From positions 1 to 64,000 of the forward strand of contig JANQJR010000057.1 of assembly GCA_028281525.1 (NCBI GenBank): 64,000 nucleotides of DNA. The letters run 5' to 3'. Each line of letters begins with the position of its first letter. Position 1 is the first letter of the stretch. Made by a program: the position numbers and the translations under genes. The stretch comes from Magnetovibrio sp. (lineage in GTDB: Bacteria > Pseudomonadota > Alphaproteobacteria > Rhodospirillales > Magnetovibrionaceae). Under the pieces are notes generated by a model, which saw nothing but the letters and a program-made list of their open reading frames with translations, searched no databases and had not been told where the DNA came from. This document shows positions 44,213-53,519 of the stretch, piece after piece.

Positions 44213-44866
44213 ATGGCTGCACAATCCCCATTTAAAAATTCTCAATCGTTCGCAATCAGAGCACAACAACGCAATTTACTCTCTTATATCGAAAGTTTTG
44301 ACCTACTTATTAAAGATGCCAGGGTCGAACAAAACTCAGACTCGTATGAAATACATATAATTGATGTAATCACGCCTATTGGAACTGAGTACAGAGTGCG
44401 CCTTAGCAATAAGCCTGGACACAGATTCAATTTTTATGACTTTCGCACACAATTACAAAATGAGAATCAGTATACGCTTCCATTTGACGCACCCTCACGT
44501 GAAGTTTCTAACGCTAACGCGTCACATAAAGCTAACACCACCACAAAACATGACGAAGAAAAACAAGTAGGTGATGAATATTCACATAAACACACGAACA
44601 ACAACATAAAAAATGAAAAATGCAATTGCGAAGCACCAAAAAATGCAAAGTTAATTTTGACATTCCTTTTACCTAGAAAAAATAGAGATTATATACTAGG
44701 TGATCTAGATGAGGATTTTTTACATAATATTATTCCAGATTATGGTGAGAAAATTGCTAAACGCTGGTATTGGTTTCAAACGATCCGCACGATCCTTGAA
44801 CACAACAGCCTAACCGCTCGAATCATCAATATCATCGACGCGTTCAAGAAGAGCAACGGGTCGTAA
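44213..44866 (+). CDS. AT-rich protein with a permease-prefix-like C-terminal domain
   Basis: 217 residues from ATG 44213, one base after the padR stop. Its base composition is far more AT-rich than any neighbour, and codon use is distinct, which suggests recent transfer. The N-terminal 90 residues look globular (NLLSYIESFDLLIKDARVEQ). A polar Lys/Asn/His-rich linker follows (residues 100-145), then a C-terminal segment PRKNRDYILGDLDEDF..WYWFQTIRTI. This matches my recollection of the permease-prefix domain found beside PadR regulators and ADOP-type permeases, here without any permease. No signal peptide. Domain naming is from memory. Confidence 0.65.
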   Translation: MAAQSPFKNSQSFAIRAQQRNLLSYIESFDLLIKDARVEQNSDSYEIHIIDVITPIGTEYRVRLSNKPGHRFNFYDFRTQLQNENQYTLPFDAPSREVSNANASHKANTTTKHDEEKQVGDEYSHKHTNNNIKNEKCNCEAPKNAKLILTFLLPRKNRDYILGDLDEDFLHNIIPDYGEKIAKRWYWFQTIRTILEHNSLTARIINIIDAFKKSNGS

Positions 44867-44896
44867 TCTCTTTTTGTCGCCCCTGAACCCTCCATT

Positions 44897-44988
44897 GTCA
44901 TGGCCGGACGTGTTCCGGCCATCCACGACTTTGGGGCGTGGCACATTAAGTAAGACGTGGATGCGCGGGACAAGCCCGCGCATGACGG
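44897..44988. repeat. Inverted pair of GTCATGxCCGG-type intergenic repeats
   Basis: GTCATGGCCGGACGTGTTCC..CATCCACG (44897-44928) and, inverted, CGTGGATGCGCGGGACAAGC..CATGACGG (44955-44988). They are related copies of one dispersed repeat family, each able to fold (CCGG and GCGCGGG cores) and together forming a larger palindrome. The 295-bp space to the next gene is mostly such repeats, plus a CCCCGG/CCGGGG hairpin near 45006-45022. Confidence 0.6.
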
Positions 44989-45060
44989 ATAAAAATTTCC
45001 GCTACCCCGGCACAGGCCGGGGCCTATGAGCGTTTCAGCTAAAAGCAGTGAAAGTTATGG

Positions 45061-45106
45061 ATTCCCGCCGGAGCCTGTGCCTGCGCAGGCGGGTGCGGGG
45101 GTGACG
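45061..45106 (-). repeat. 46-bp intergenic repeat, inverted copy 2
   Basis: Read on the minus strand it matches the 43672-43717 repeat at 40 of 46 positions. The two copies face each other around the padR pair. Confidence 0.7.
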
Positions 45107-45161
45107 ATATTTTGTGGTCCGGCTTTTGTCCCCTCCCCGCCCCGTGCTAAGGTCCGCGGCC

Positions 45162-46580
45162 ATGAGCGATGCATTGATCCAGGACCTGAAAGCCGCTTTG
45201 GGCGAACGCGCCGTGCTCACGGACGCGGGCGATCTGGCCCCGGTGCTGGAGGAACAGCGCGGCCTTTACCGGGGCGCGTCCCCCGCCCTGGTCAAACCGG
45301 CGAGCACGGCGGACGTCGCCGAAACGGTCAAAATTTGCGCGGCGCACGATGTCGCCATCGTACCCCAAGGCGGCAACACCGGACTGGTCGGCGGCGGTGT
45401 GCCGGACGGTGGTGTGGTCTTGTCCCTGGAACGCATGAACACTGTGCTCTCCGTTGATCCCGTCAACCTCACCATGGAGGTCGAGGCCGGTGCAATCCTC
45501 GCCACCATCCAAGATGCGGCGCAAGAGGCCGGTGCATATTTTCCCTTGAGCCTCGGCGCGGAAGGCAGCTGTCGCATCGGCGGAAATCTGTCCACCAACG
45601 CCGGCGGCGTGCACGTGGTGCGCTACGGCAACGCCCGCGATCTAGTGTTGGGCCTGGAAGTGGTGCTGGCCGACGGAAGGGTGTGGGACGGGATGCGCGC
45701 GCTGCGCAAGGACAACACCGGGTATGATCTGAAATCGCTGTTTTTGGGCGCGGAAGGGACGCTCGGCATCATCACCCGCGCGGTGTTGCGCCTCTATCCG
45801 AAACTGCAGAGCAAAACAGTGGCTCTGGCGGGCTGCGGATCGTTCGACCAGGCATTGGAGCTGTTCCACATGGCCCGCACGCGTGCGGGCGACGTGTTGA
45901 TGGCCTGCGAGGCGATGAGCGGCTTCGCGCTCAGTCTTGCGGAAAAACATGTGGAAGGCGTGGCGAGCCCCCTGGAAGGGCGGCACGAGGTTTATGTACT
46001 CTTGGAATTCGGCTCAACGGACCCCAATGCGGATCTGCCCGCGCTGATGGAAGCGGCGCTGACGGATGCATATGAGGCCACAGTGATCGAAGACGCGGTG
46101 ATTGCGCACAGCGGGGCTCAATCCGAGGCCATCTGGAAAATCCGCGAAACCATCCCCGAAGCGCAGAAAAAGGAAGGGGGCTCCATCAAACACGACGTTG
46201 CCGTGCCGGTCTCCCAAACCCCGGAGTTTATCGCACGCGCCAACGCATTGGTGGCGGACCTGATCCCCGGGGTGCGCCCCGTGGCGTTCGGGCATTTGGG
46301 CGACGGCAATATCCATTTCAACCTCACACAGCCCGAAGGCACTGATAAAAAAGAGTTTTTAGACCACTGGCACGCGATGAACGAAAAAATCCACGATCTG
46401 GCGGCGTCCATGGGCGGCAGTTTTTCCGCCGAGCACGGCATCGGCCAACTTAAAACCGGCGAAATGGCGCGCCTCAAGTCCGGAACCGAGTTGGATTTGA
46501 TGCGCGCCGTGAAAACCGCCCTGGATCCGGAAAACCGTCTCAACCCGGGTAAGGTTATCCCGCCCAAAGACGCTTCATAG
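45162..46580 (+). CDS. FAD-binding oxidoreductase (D-2-hydroxyacid dehydrogenase type)
   Basis: 472 residues from ATG 45162 (MSDALIQDLKAALGERAVLT). The N-terminal PCMH-type FAD domain shows VKPASTADVAETVKICAAHDVAIVPQGGNTGLVGG and LSLGAEGSCRIGGNLSTNAGG. The C-terminal FAD-linked oxidase domain shows VAFGHLGDGNIHFNLTQP and the late SFSAEHGIGQLKTGEM. The whole resembles D-2-hydroxyglutarate or D-lactate dehydrogenase enzymes (GlcD/DLD2-like). The exact hydroxyacid cannot be told. It stands alone before the lptF operon. Confidence 0.93.
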   Translation: MSDALIQDLKAALGERAVLTDAGDLAPVLEEQRGLYRGASPALVKPASTADVAETVKICAAHDVAIVPQGGNTGLVGGGVPDGGVVLSLERMNTVLSVDPVNLTMEVEAGAILATIQDAAQEAGAYFPLSLGAEGSCRIGGNLSTNAGGVHVVRYGNARDLVLGLEVVLADGRVWDGMRALRKDNTGYDLKSLFLGAEGTLGIITRAVLRLYPKLQSKTVALAGCGSFDQALELFHMARTRAGDVLMACEAMSGFALSLAEKHVEGVASPLEGRHEVYVLLEFGSTDPNADLPALMEAALTDAYEATVIEDAVIAHSGAQSEAIWKIRETIPEAQKKEGGSIKHDVAVPVSQTPEFIARANALVADLIPGVRPVAFGHLGDGNIHFNLTQPEGTDKKEFLDHWHAMNEKIHDLAASMGGSFSAEHGIGQLKTGEMARLKSGTELDLMRAVKTALDPENRLNPGKVIPPKDAS

Positions 46581-46678
46581 GGCCTCTTTTCCTTGATTTT
46601 GCCGCACTTTTCGCGCACTTTGCGCGCTCATCCGGCCCATTGGGGCCGGGGACCGGATTGAGGGAATTTGCAGGGGTC

Positions 46679-47812
46679 ATGAACGGTCTCACCCGTTACA
46701 TGTTTTGGCAGCTTTTCGTCGGCATGATGCTGGTCACCACCGCGTTGGCTTGCGTCGTATGGCTGATCAAATCGTTGAGCATCGTCGAGTTGATCGTCAA
46801 CACCGGCCTGTCGGCGGGAACCTTCGTCTATCTGACCGGGCTGATGATGCCCAATTTCCTGTCCATGATCCTGCCTTGGGCCATCTTCATCATCATCACC
46901 TTCGCCTATCACCGCATGATCATGGACCGTGAATTGGTGGTCATGCGTGCCGCCGGATTGGGCCAGATGGCGCTGGCCAAGCCCGCCATCATCCTATCCC
47001 TGCTGGTGGTTTTTGTCGGCTATGCCCTATCCACTTATCTGGTGCCGACATCTTGGTCTCAGTTTCGCGAGTTGCGTTGGGATGCGCGTTACAATTTTTC
47101 CCACGTGCTGTTGCGCGAAGGCACCTTCAACGACGTCTCGCGGGGCATCACCGTATACGTGCGCGAACGCACCGAAGACGGCCAATTGCTGGGTGTCATG
47201 GCCCACATTGAAAAACCAGATGGCAAGAACGAAACCTGGATGGCCGAACGCGGCGCCTTGGTGGAAAACGAGGATAGCGCACGGGTGGTCATGTTCAATG
47301 GATCACGCCAACAGCTGACCTTAGATACGAAACAGCTCACCATTCTCTATTTCGACCAGTCGGTACTGGATCTTGCTTCGCCGCCGGAGCAGGGCCATAC
47401 ACGGCACCGCGAACCCCGTGAACGCACCATGGCGGAGCTGTACGACCTGGACACCACCGGCTTGGACCAAAGGTCAATCGGCCGTTACAAAACGGAAATC
47501 CATACCCGTCTGGCCTTCCCGTGGAGCTCGCTCGGCTTTGCCTTCATCGCCTTGAGCGTCTTGATTTCCGGAAGCTTCAGCCGCCGCGGCGAAGGCCGGC
47601 GCGTGATCGCCGCCGTACTTTTGGCCGGCTGTTACCAAGGCGCAATGCTCAGCATCGCCAACGCCGCAGGCAAAAACGATGCGCTCTACCCCCTGATCTA
47701 CGCCATCACCGCCCTGCCCATTCTTTTGGGGCTGCTGGCGCTGATCATGCCGGGACGCTTGCGTCCCCAAGCCCGCCAAAACACCCTGCCCACAACCGGG
47801 CAAACGGCGTGA
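46679..47812 (+). CDS. lptF: LPS export permease LptF
   Basis: 377 residues from ATG 46679 with AGGGG upstream. The first of two related permeases of the LptB2FG transporter, which extracts lipopolysaccharide from the inner membrane. Six transmembrane helices: three at the N-terminus (FWQLFVGMMLVTTALACVVWLIKSL), a periplasmic jellyroll domain around residues 130-260, and three at the C-terminus (FPWSSLGFAFIALSVLISGSF and YPLIYAITALPILLGLLALIM). The family coupling-helix motif appears as MDRELVVMRAAGLGQ. lptG and lptD follow directly. Confidence 0.95.
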   Translation: MNGLTRYMFWQLFVGMMLVTTALACVVWLIKSLSIVELIVNTGLSAGTFVYLTGLMMPNFLSMILPWAIFIIITFAYHRMIMDRELVVMRAAGLGQMALAKPAIILSLLVVFVGYALSTYLVPTSWSQFRELRWDARYNFSHVLLREGTFNDVSRGITVYVRERTEDGQLLGVMAHIEKPDGKNETWMAERGALVENEDSARVVMFNGSRQQLTLDTKQLTILYFDQSVLDLASPPEQGHTRHREPRERTMAELYDLDTTGLDQRSIGRYKTEIHTRLAFPWSSLGFAFIALSVLISGSFSRRGEGRRVIAAVLLAGCYQGAMLSIANAAGKNDALYPLIYAITALPILLGLLALIMPGRLRPQARQNTLPTTGQTA

Positions 47813-47822
47813 GGAGGGGCGC

Positions 47823-48923
47823 GTGAAACTTTCCGGCACCCTGTCAATTTACATCGGGCGAAACTTTCTGCTGAGTTTTCTGGCTTTTTTCCTAGGGCTA
47901 TTGGCGCTGATTTTGTTGCTGGACACCATCGAATTGCTGCGCCGGGCATCATCCAAGCCTCACGTGACGCTCATGCTGGTCATCCAGATGGCATTGTTTA
48001 AACTGCCCTATATGGGCCAGTTACTGTTCCCTTTTGCGGCCCTGTTCGGCGGCATGACCGCGTTCTGGCGCATGTCTCGCAGCCAAGAACTGGCGGTAAC
48101 CCGTGCCGCCGGCATTTCAGTCTGGCAGTTCCTCTTGCCGGTTCTGGTCATCGCTCTGCTGCTAGGTGCCTTCAAAGTAACCGCATTCAATCCGTTGGCG
48201 TCCGCCACCTTGACCCGATTTCAGGCACTGGAAGCGATTCACTTAAAAGGCCAAAAAAGCATCTTGGAGATTTCCGGGAACGGGTTGTGGCTGCGTCAAG
48301 GCACCGCCGAAGGCCACGCCGTTGTACATGCCGCCAACCTGTTGAGCCAAGAGGACAGGGTGGAATTGATCGATACCGTTACATTTCTGTACCAGGGCCA
48401 AGACACCTTCATCGGCCGCGTGGACGCAGACCGCGCTATTTTGGGTGAGGGATTTTGGCGCATGGAAAATGCGTGGGTGAATTCCCCCGAAACGCCGCCG
48501 GAACGCTTGAATGAATATTGGCTGGAGACGGATCTGACTTTCGCGCGCATCCAAGACAACTTCGCCTCCCCCGAAACCATGTCTTTTTGGAAACTGCCTG
48601 ATTTCATACAAACACTTGAAGATGCTGGGTTTTCTGCTGTTCGCCACCGGCTTCAATGGCATGCGCTTCTGGCCACGCCGCTGTTGATGTGCGCCATGGT
48701 GCTGATCGCCGCGACTTTTGCCCTACGTCATGCCCGGCGCGGCGCAACGACTGCGGTGATCGCATCGGGCGTGTTCGCAGGATTCGTTTTGTACTTCTTC
48801 TCCGACGTGGTCTTTGCGCTCGGCCTTTCGGAAAGCATCCCCGTAACATTGGCCGCCTGGGCACCTTCCGGCGTTGCGCTCATGTTGGGGCTTGCCATGT
48901 TGCTCCATCTTGAGGATGGTTAG
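47823..48923 (+). CDS. lptG: LPS export permease LptG
   Basis: 366 residues from GTG 47823 with GAGGAGG upstream. The partner of LptF with the same layout of three helices, periplasmic jellyroll and three helices. N-terminal YIGRNFLLSFLAFFLGLLALILLLDTIELLRR, coupling region MSRSQELAVTRAAGIS, and C-terminal helices from LLATPLLMCAMVLIAATFAL onward. It lies 10 bases after lptF and 6 bases before lptD, so it is part of one operon. The LptB ATPase and LptC genes are not in this window. Confidence 0.95.
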   Translation: MKLSGTLSIYIGRNFLLSFLAFFLGLLALILLLDTIELLRRASSKPHVTLMLVIQMALFKLPYMGQLLFPFAALFGGMTAFWRMSRSQELAVTRAAGISVWQFLLPVLVIALLLGAFKVTAFNPLASATLTRFQALEAIHLKGQKSILEISGNGLWLRQGTAEGHAVVHAANLLSQEDRVELIDTVTFLYQGQDTFIGRVDADRAILGEGFWRMENAWVNSPETPPERLNEYWLETDLTFARIQDNFASPETMSFWKLPDFIQTLEDAGFSAVRHRLQWHALLATPLLMCAMVLIAATFALRHARRGATTAVIASGVFAGFVLYFFSDVVFALGLSESIPVTLAAWAPSGVALMLGLAMLLHLEDG

Positions 48924-48929
48924 GCCCCC

Positions 48930-51107
48930 ATGAAGATGAAACGCACCCTGATTGTTTTTCTGACCATTGCCGCCGCGATTTTTAGCGGCGGCGTGTTGTC
49001 GGCTGTCCCCGCACAGGCCCAAACGACCACCCCGCCCGAAGAAACGGAGGACCAGCCCGCAACCTTCGCAGCGGACGAAATGACCCATGACCAGGAATTG
49101 GGAATCATCACCGCGCGCGGTAATGTCGAGGTCAACCACGGGGGGCGAACGCTGCTGGCCGACAGCATCAGCTACAACCGAAATACGGATACTATCCGCG
49201 CATACGGGAATGTCGCGCTCCATCAACCGTCGGGCGACATCCTCTTCGCCGATTCTATGGATGTGAAAGGCGATTTGAAGAACGGCCTGATTTCGGACTT
49301 GCGGGCGGTCATGGCCGACCGGTCGCGTTTTGCCGCACAACGGGCGGAATTGGTCAACGACGAAACCCTGACCATGAACCGGGCAGTCTATTCCCCGTGT
49401 GAACCTTGCAAGGAGGACCCGACCCGGCCACTGTTGTGGCAGCTCAAGGCCGTCAAGGTCGTGCATGACCGCCCGCGTAAAATCATCAAGTATTACGATG
49501 CCTGGATGGAAGTTGCGGGCTTCCCGGTCGCCTATACGCCATACCTCAGTTTCCCGGATCCCACCATTAAACGCAAAAGCGGATTTCTGCCGCCAAGGTG
49601 GGGTGGGTCCAGTGACTTGGGCTTCGTGGCGCGGACACCTTATTTTTACGTCATCGATGATTATTCCGACGTCACCATCACGCCGGTGTTCACGTCTCAG
49701 GAAAACGGCGGTCTCGCTGCCGAATACCGCGAAAAATTCACCGATGGCGAAATCGAAGCCGAAGCCAGCGTCGCAGTCGATTCTGAAACGAACGTACTCT
49801 CACACATCAAATCGGAGGCCCGCTTCGATATCGACCGCACTTGGCGTTGGGGGGCTGACATCAATCGTTCGTCATCGGATACATACATGCGCCGTTACGG
49901 GTACGGTGGTGAAAGCACTTTAACCAGTGAGGTGTTTCTGGAGGGCTTTCGCGGCAACAACTACACATCGATTTCGACCATGGCATTCCAGGGCCTAGCC
50001 GCCGAAGATGATCCGGGCGAATCCCCTATCGTCTTGCCGTTGATCCAATTCAACCACCAAAGCGATCCCAATAAGTACGGCGCATACCAAGCCGTTGACG
50101 TCAATATCGCCACGCTGACACGGACCGAAGGCACAGATTCCACGCGGATCAGTGTCCGCCCCAGTTGGAATATTTCGCACATCGCGCCCAAAGGCGACAT
50201 TTACGCACTCCGCGCCACCATGGGTCTGGATTTCTTCAATGCGCAAGGACTATCGGTACCCGCCGAGCGCGGCGAGACCTATGACGGGTCGGCCCTGCGG
50301 GCATATCCCGAATTGTCATTCGATTGGCGATGGCCCTTTGCGCGGCGTTCCGGCACGGTGACGGAAGTGTTGGAGCCCATCGGCCAGGTGATCTTAAGCC
50401 CGTACGGCGGTAATTCCTACAAAATGCCCAACGAGGACAGCCAGGATTTCGACTTCAACGACGCCAATCTGTTCAGCGCCAACCGTTTCACGGGCTATGA
50501 CCGGGTTGAAAGCGGCCCACGCGCAAACTACGGCTTAAAATGGTCCCTCATCGGGGATGGCGGAGGCACCACCACCATTGTGCTGGGCCAAAGTTACCGC
50601 TTGAAGGACGACAGCACGTTCCAATCGGGCTCTGGGCTGGAAGATCATTTTTCGGATTACGTCGGTAAAATCCATGTGTCCCCGGGAGATCACCTGGACA
50701 TGACCTACCGTACCCGAATGGATAAGAATTCCCTGGAGTTCCGCCGCCATGAACTGGAATTCGACGGCGAATATTCCATCCTCGATTACAGCGCGAACTA
50801 CGTCTATTTCGGTCGCCAGGAAGGCAGCGAGCACGAAGGACGTGAGGAATTGAGCTATTCCTTGGGTGGCGACATTACTGAATACTGGCGCACAAAATTT
50901 TCCGGTGTAACCGATTTGAGCGACGACGGCGGGCAACGCTCCATGAGGCTTGGCTTTATCTACGAGGATGAGTGCTTGACCTTCGATGCGACTATGAGCC
51001 GTACTTTCTACCAGGACCGCGAGCTCCGTCCCACGGATGCCATATTGTTCCGAGTATACTTCAAGAACTTAGGCGAAGTGACCACAGACGTCACCGCCAG
51101 CAACTGA
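48930..51107 (+). CDS. lptD: LPS assembly outer-membrane protein LptD
   Basis: 725 residues with a signal peptide (TLIVFLTIAAAIFSGGVLSAVPAQA). The N-terminal OstA/LptA-like domain (residues 40-150) includes ADEMTHDQELGIITARGNVEV, SYNRNTDTIRAYGNV and MDVKGDLKNGLISDL. The remainder is a large beta-barrel rich in alternating aromatic strands. It inserts LPS into the outer leaflet with LptE. Only three cysteines are visible: CEPC near residue 155 and one Cys about 25-30 residues before the C-terminus (EDECLTF). This differs from the four of E. coli LptD and limits disulphide pairing. Confidence 0.93.
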   Translation: MKMKRTLIVFLTIAAAIFSGGVLSAVPAQAQTTTPPEETEDQPATFAADEMTHDQELGIITARGNVEVNHGGRTLLADSISYNRNTDTIRAYGNVALHQPSGDILFADSMDVKGDLKNGLISDLRAVMADRSRFAAQRAELVNDETLTMNRAVYSPCEPCKEDPTRPLLWQLKAVKVVHDRPRKIIKYYDAWMEVAGFPVAYTPYLSFPDPTIKRKSGFLPPRWGGSSDLGFVARTPYFYVIDDYSDVTITPVFTSQENGGLAAEYREKFTDGEIEAEASVAVDSETNVLSHIKSEARFDIDRTWRWGADINRSSSDTYMRRYGYGGESTLTSEVFLEGFRGNNYTSISTMAFQGLAAEDDPGESPIVLPLIQFNHQSDPNKYGAYQAVDVNIATLTRTEGTDSTRISVRPSWNISHIAPKGDIYALRATMGLDFFNAQGLSVPAERGETYDGSALRAYPELSFDWRWPFARRSGTVTEVLEPIGQVILSPYGGNSYKMPNEDSQDFDFNDANLFSANRFTGYDRVESGPRANYGLKWSLIGDGGGTTTIVLGQSYRLKDDSTFQSGSGLEDHFSDYVGKIHVSPGDHLDMTYRTRMDKNSLEFRRHELEFDGEYSILDYSANYVYFGRQEGSEHEGREELSYSLGGDITEYWRTKFSGVTDLSDDGGQRSMRLGFIYEDECLTFDATMSRTFYQDRELRPTDAILFRVYFKNLGEVTTDVTASN

Positions 51108-51176
51108 GTACCGCCATTTGCGCGTCACTCCCGGACAACGCTATGATGGCTTTCCTCATGAACGCAATGCTTTGTA

Positions 51177-52502
51177 ATGTTTGATACGACTATTGGAATG
51201 CTTGATCACGTTTTTGGCGAAGTTTCGGCTCGCATCAACCGCGTATTTTCAGTGCTCGGACTGATTGTATTTGGCAGCATTTTTGTACCGCCCCATGCAT
51301 CGGCGCAATCCGGTCTCGGCATTGCCGCAGTGGTGAACGACGATGTGATTTCGATGCTTGATCTCAATGCCCGCACGACGATGGTCATCGATTCTTCAGG
51401 CATCAATTCCACACCCGAGACCCGGACGCGCATCGCCCGGCAAGTTCTTCGCGGACTCATTGACGAAAAGCTCAAGCTTCAGGAAACGCGCAAATCCGGT
51501 ATCAAGGTCTCTCAAGCCGATCTCGAACGCGCACTCCAAGACATTGCCAACAACAACAACATCACGGTCGTCGAACTCACCAATAATTTCAACAGGATGG
51601 GAATCCCCATTACGGCGCTGACCGCAAAGCTCGAATCGGATATTGCCTGGCAGACTTACGTCAGCCGCCGCTTGGCCAAGCGCATTCAGGTCGGCGCGGA
51701 GGAAATCAAGGATGAAATCGCCCGCATCGAGGCTGCTGCGGGCAAGCCGGAATACCGCTTAGGCGAAATTTTCCTGCCTGTGGACACGCCGTCGCGGGAC
51801 ACCGAAGTCCGCACCATGGCCGAACGTTTGGTGCTGCAGTTGCAAAAAGGCGCACCCTTTAGCGCCTTAGCGCAAAACTTTTCCGCAGCGCCCTCCGCAG
51901 CTGTTGGTGGAGACATGGGCTGGGTGCAACTGTCCAGCCTGGACCAGGCCCTGCAGAACGTCATCCAACGCATGAAACCGGGAACCGCCAGCATCCCCAC
52001 GCGTTCACTCGGCGGTTATTACATTATGTTCGTGCGCGAGGTTCGCACCAGCCCCGGTCTCGGTGGCGGAGACGCGACGATCCGACTGTCGCAGTACCAC
52101 GTCCCCTTCACGGATATGCAAAACACGGCCGCTTTGCGGCAGCTCACCGACAAGATGACAGCCTACACACGGGGCATGACCAGTTGCCAGCAGCTCGAAG
52201 CCGCAGGCACCAAGGATGGTTCACTGATGTCCGGTTCGTTGGGCGAGATGAAGCTGTCCAACCTACCGGACAACATGCGCGCAATCCTCGCCACGCTCCC
52301 GCCCGGACAGCCCAGCCAACCGGTCGCCACCGGCGGCGGTTTGGCGGTGATGATGATCTGTCAACGCCAAGATGAAGGCCGGGACATGGAGATAATCCGC
52401 ACGACGATCCGCAAAAAGCTGGTCAATCAGCGCCTCGAGGTCACCGCACAACGCAAATTGCGCGATTTGCGGCGCGCCGCCTTCGTGGACATCCGTCTAT
52501 GA
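51177..52502 (+). CDS. surA: SurA-type periplasmic chaperone/peptidyl-prolyl isomerase
   Basis: 441 residues, from ATG 51177 (ATG 51198 possible). A signal anchor or peptide lies at residues 20-44 (VFSVLGLIVFGSIFVPPHASAQ). The SurA N-terminal domain follows: AAVVNDDVISMLDLNART, TRIARQVLRGLIDEKLKLQE. There is one parvulin domain (YRLGEIFLPVDTPSRD, FSALAQNFSAAPSAAVGGDMGWV, RSLGGYYIMFVREVR). E. coli SurA has two. It helps fold outer-membrane proteins, including LptD encoded just before it. The stop overlaps the pdxA start (ATGA). Confidence 0.9.
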   Translation: MFDTTIGMLDHVFGEVSARINRVFSVLGLIVFGSIFVPPHASAQSGLGIAAVVNDDVISMLDLNARTTMVIDSSGINSTPETRTRIARQVLRGLIDEKLKLQETRKSGIKVSQADLERALQDIANNNNITVVELTNNFNRMGIPITALTAKLESDIAWQTYVSRRLAKRIQVGAEEIKDEIARIEAAAGKPEYRLGEIFLPVDTPSRDTEVRTMAERLVLQLQKGAPFSALAQNFSAAPSAAVGGDMGWVQLSSLDQALQNVIQRMKPGTASIPTRSLGGYYIMFVREVRTSPGLGGGDATIRLSQYHVPFTDMQNTAALRQLTDKMTAYTRGMTSCQQLEAAGTKDGSLMSGSLGEMKLSNLPDNMRAILATLPPGQPSQPVATGGGLAVMMICQRQDEGRDMEIIRTTIRKKLVNQRLEVTAQRKLRDLRRAAFVDIRL

Positions 52503-53518
52503 GCAAGACGCACGCGCCGGTCCGGCCCTTGGCATTGACCATGGGCGAACCTGCGGGTGTGGGTGGTGACATCACGCTCAAATCCTGGCAGCGCCGCGGG
52601 GAAGGCTTGCCGCCCTTTTTCGCCATCGACGACCCCGAACGCCTCAGCGCCTTGGCCGAAGCCTTGAAGCTGAATGTACCCGTGCGCGAAATCGAAGCGC
52701 CCGAAGAAGCGCTAACGCACTTTCCCGAACACTTACCGGTATTGCGCGAATCGTTGAGCGCGACAAACACCCCCGGCCGTCCCAATTCCAACAACGCAAA
52801 GCATGTGATCCGTTCCATCGAACGCGCCGTGACGCTCACCCAGTCCGGTGACGCGGCGGCGGTGGTCACCAATCCCATCGCCAAGGACGCGCTCTACGGC
52901 GCAGGCTTTGAATTTCCCGGCCACACCGAATTCCTGGCGCACCTGAGCGGCGATAAAAAACCGGTGATGATGCTGGCATGCGACAAACTGCGCGTGGTGC
53001 TCGCCACCGTGCACGTGTCCATCCGCGATGCTGCGGAACACCTGAACACGGCCACGATCTGCGACGTGGCGCGCATCACCCATACGGCCCTCAAGCGTGA
53101 TTTCGCCATCCCTGCGCCCATCATCGCGGTGGCGGGGCTCAACCCGCATGCAGGCGAAGGGGGCGCGATGGGACGCGAAGAAATCGATATCATCTCTCCC
53201 GCCATCAAGCGCTTGCGCGCGGACGGCATCGATGCCCAAGGCCCCTTCCCTCCCGACACCATGTTCACCGCCAAGGCCTTGCCGACTTACGACGCGGCGC
53301 TGTGTATGTATCACGACCAGGGCCTGATCCCGCTCAAGACCTTGGATTTCGAGCGCGGCGTTAACGCCACCTTAGGCCTGGATTTCGTGCGCACGTCGCC
53401 CGACCACGGCACCGCCTTCGACATCGCAGGCACCGGCCAAGCATCCGAAGAAAGCCTCATGGCGGCGCTGACGATGGCGGCGAACATGAGCCAGGCGCGG
53501 ACCCAGGGCACAGTGTGA
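52499..53518 (+). CDS. pdxA: 4-hydroxythreonine-4-phosphate dehydrogenase
   Basis: 339 residues. It oxidises 4-phosphohydroxy-L-threonine in the DXP-dependent pyridoxal phosphate pathway. Motifs: LALTMGEPAGVGGDIT, VVTNPIAKDALYGAGFEFPGHTEFLA, AGLNPHAGEGGAMGREE, PPDTMF and YHDQGLIPLKTLDF with metal-binding His residues, then TSPDHGTAFDIAG. All are intact. ATG 52499 overlaps the surA stop by 4 bases, giving tight translational coupling. The surA-pdxA-rsmA order is the same as in E. coli. Confidence 0.97.
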   Translation: MSKTHAPVRPLALTMGEPAGVGGDITLKSWQRRGEGLPPFFAIDDPERLSALAEALKLNVPVREIEAPEEALTHFPEHLPVLRESLSATNTPGRPNSNNAKHVIRSIERAVTLTQSGDAAAVVTNPIAKDALYGAGFEFPGHTEFLAHLSGDKKPVMMLACDKLRVVLATVHVSIRDAAEHLNTATICDVARITHTALKRDFAIPAPIIAVAGLNPHAGEGGAMGREEIDIISPAIKRLRADGIDAQGPFPPDTMFTAKALPTYDAALCMYHDQGLIPLKTLDFERGVNATLGLDFVRTSPDHGTAFDIAGTGQASEESLMAALTMAANMSQARTQGTV

Positions 53519-53519
53519 C

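Noticed and set aside
46632-46649. CCGGCCC/GGGCCGG hairpin before lptF
   Set aside because: No T-tract and a loop of only four bases in a very GC-rich stretch. It may be weak structure only.
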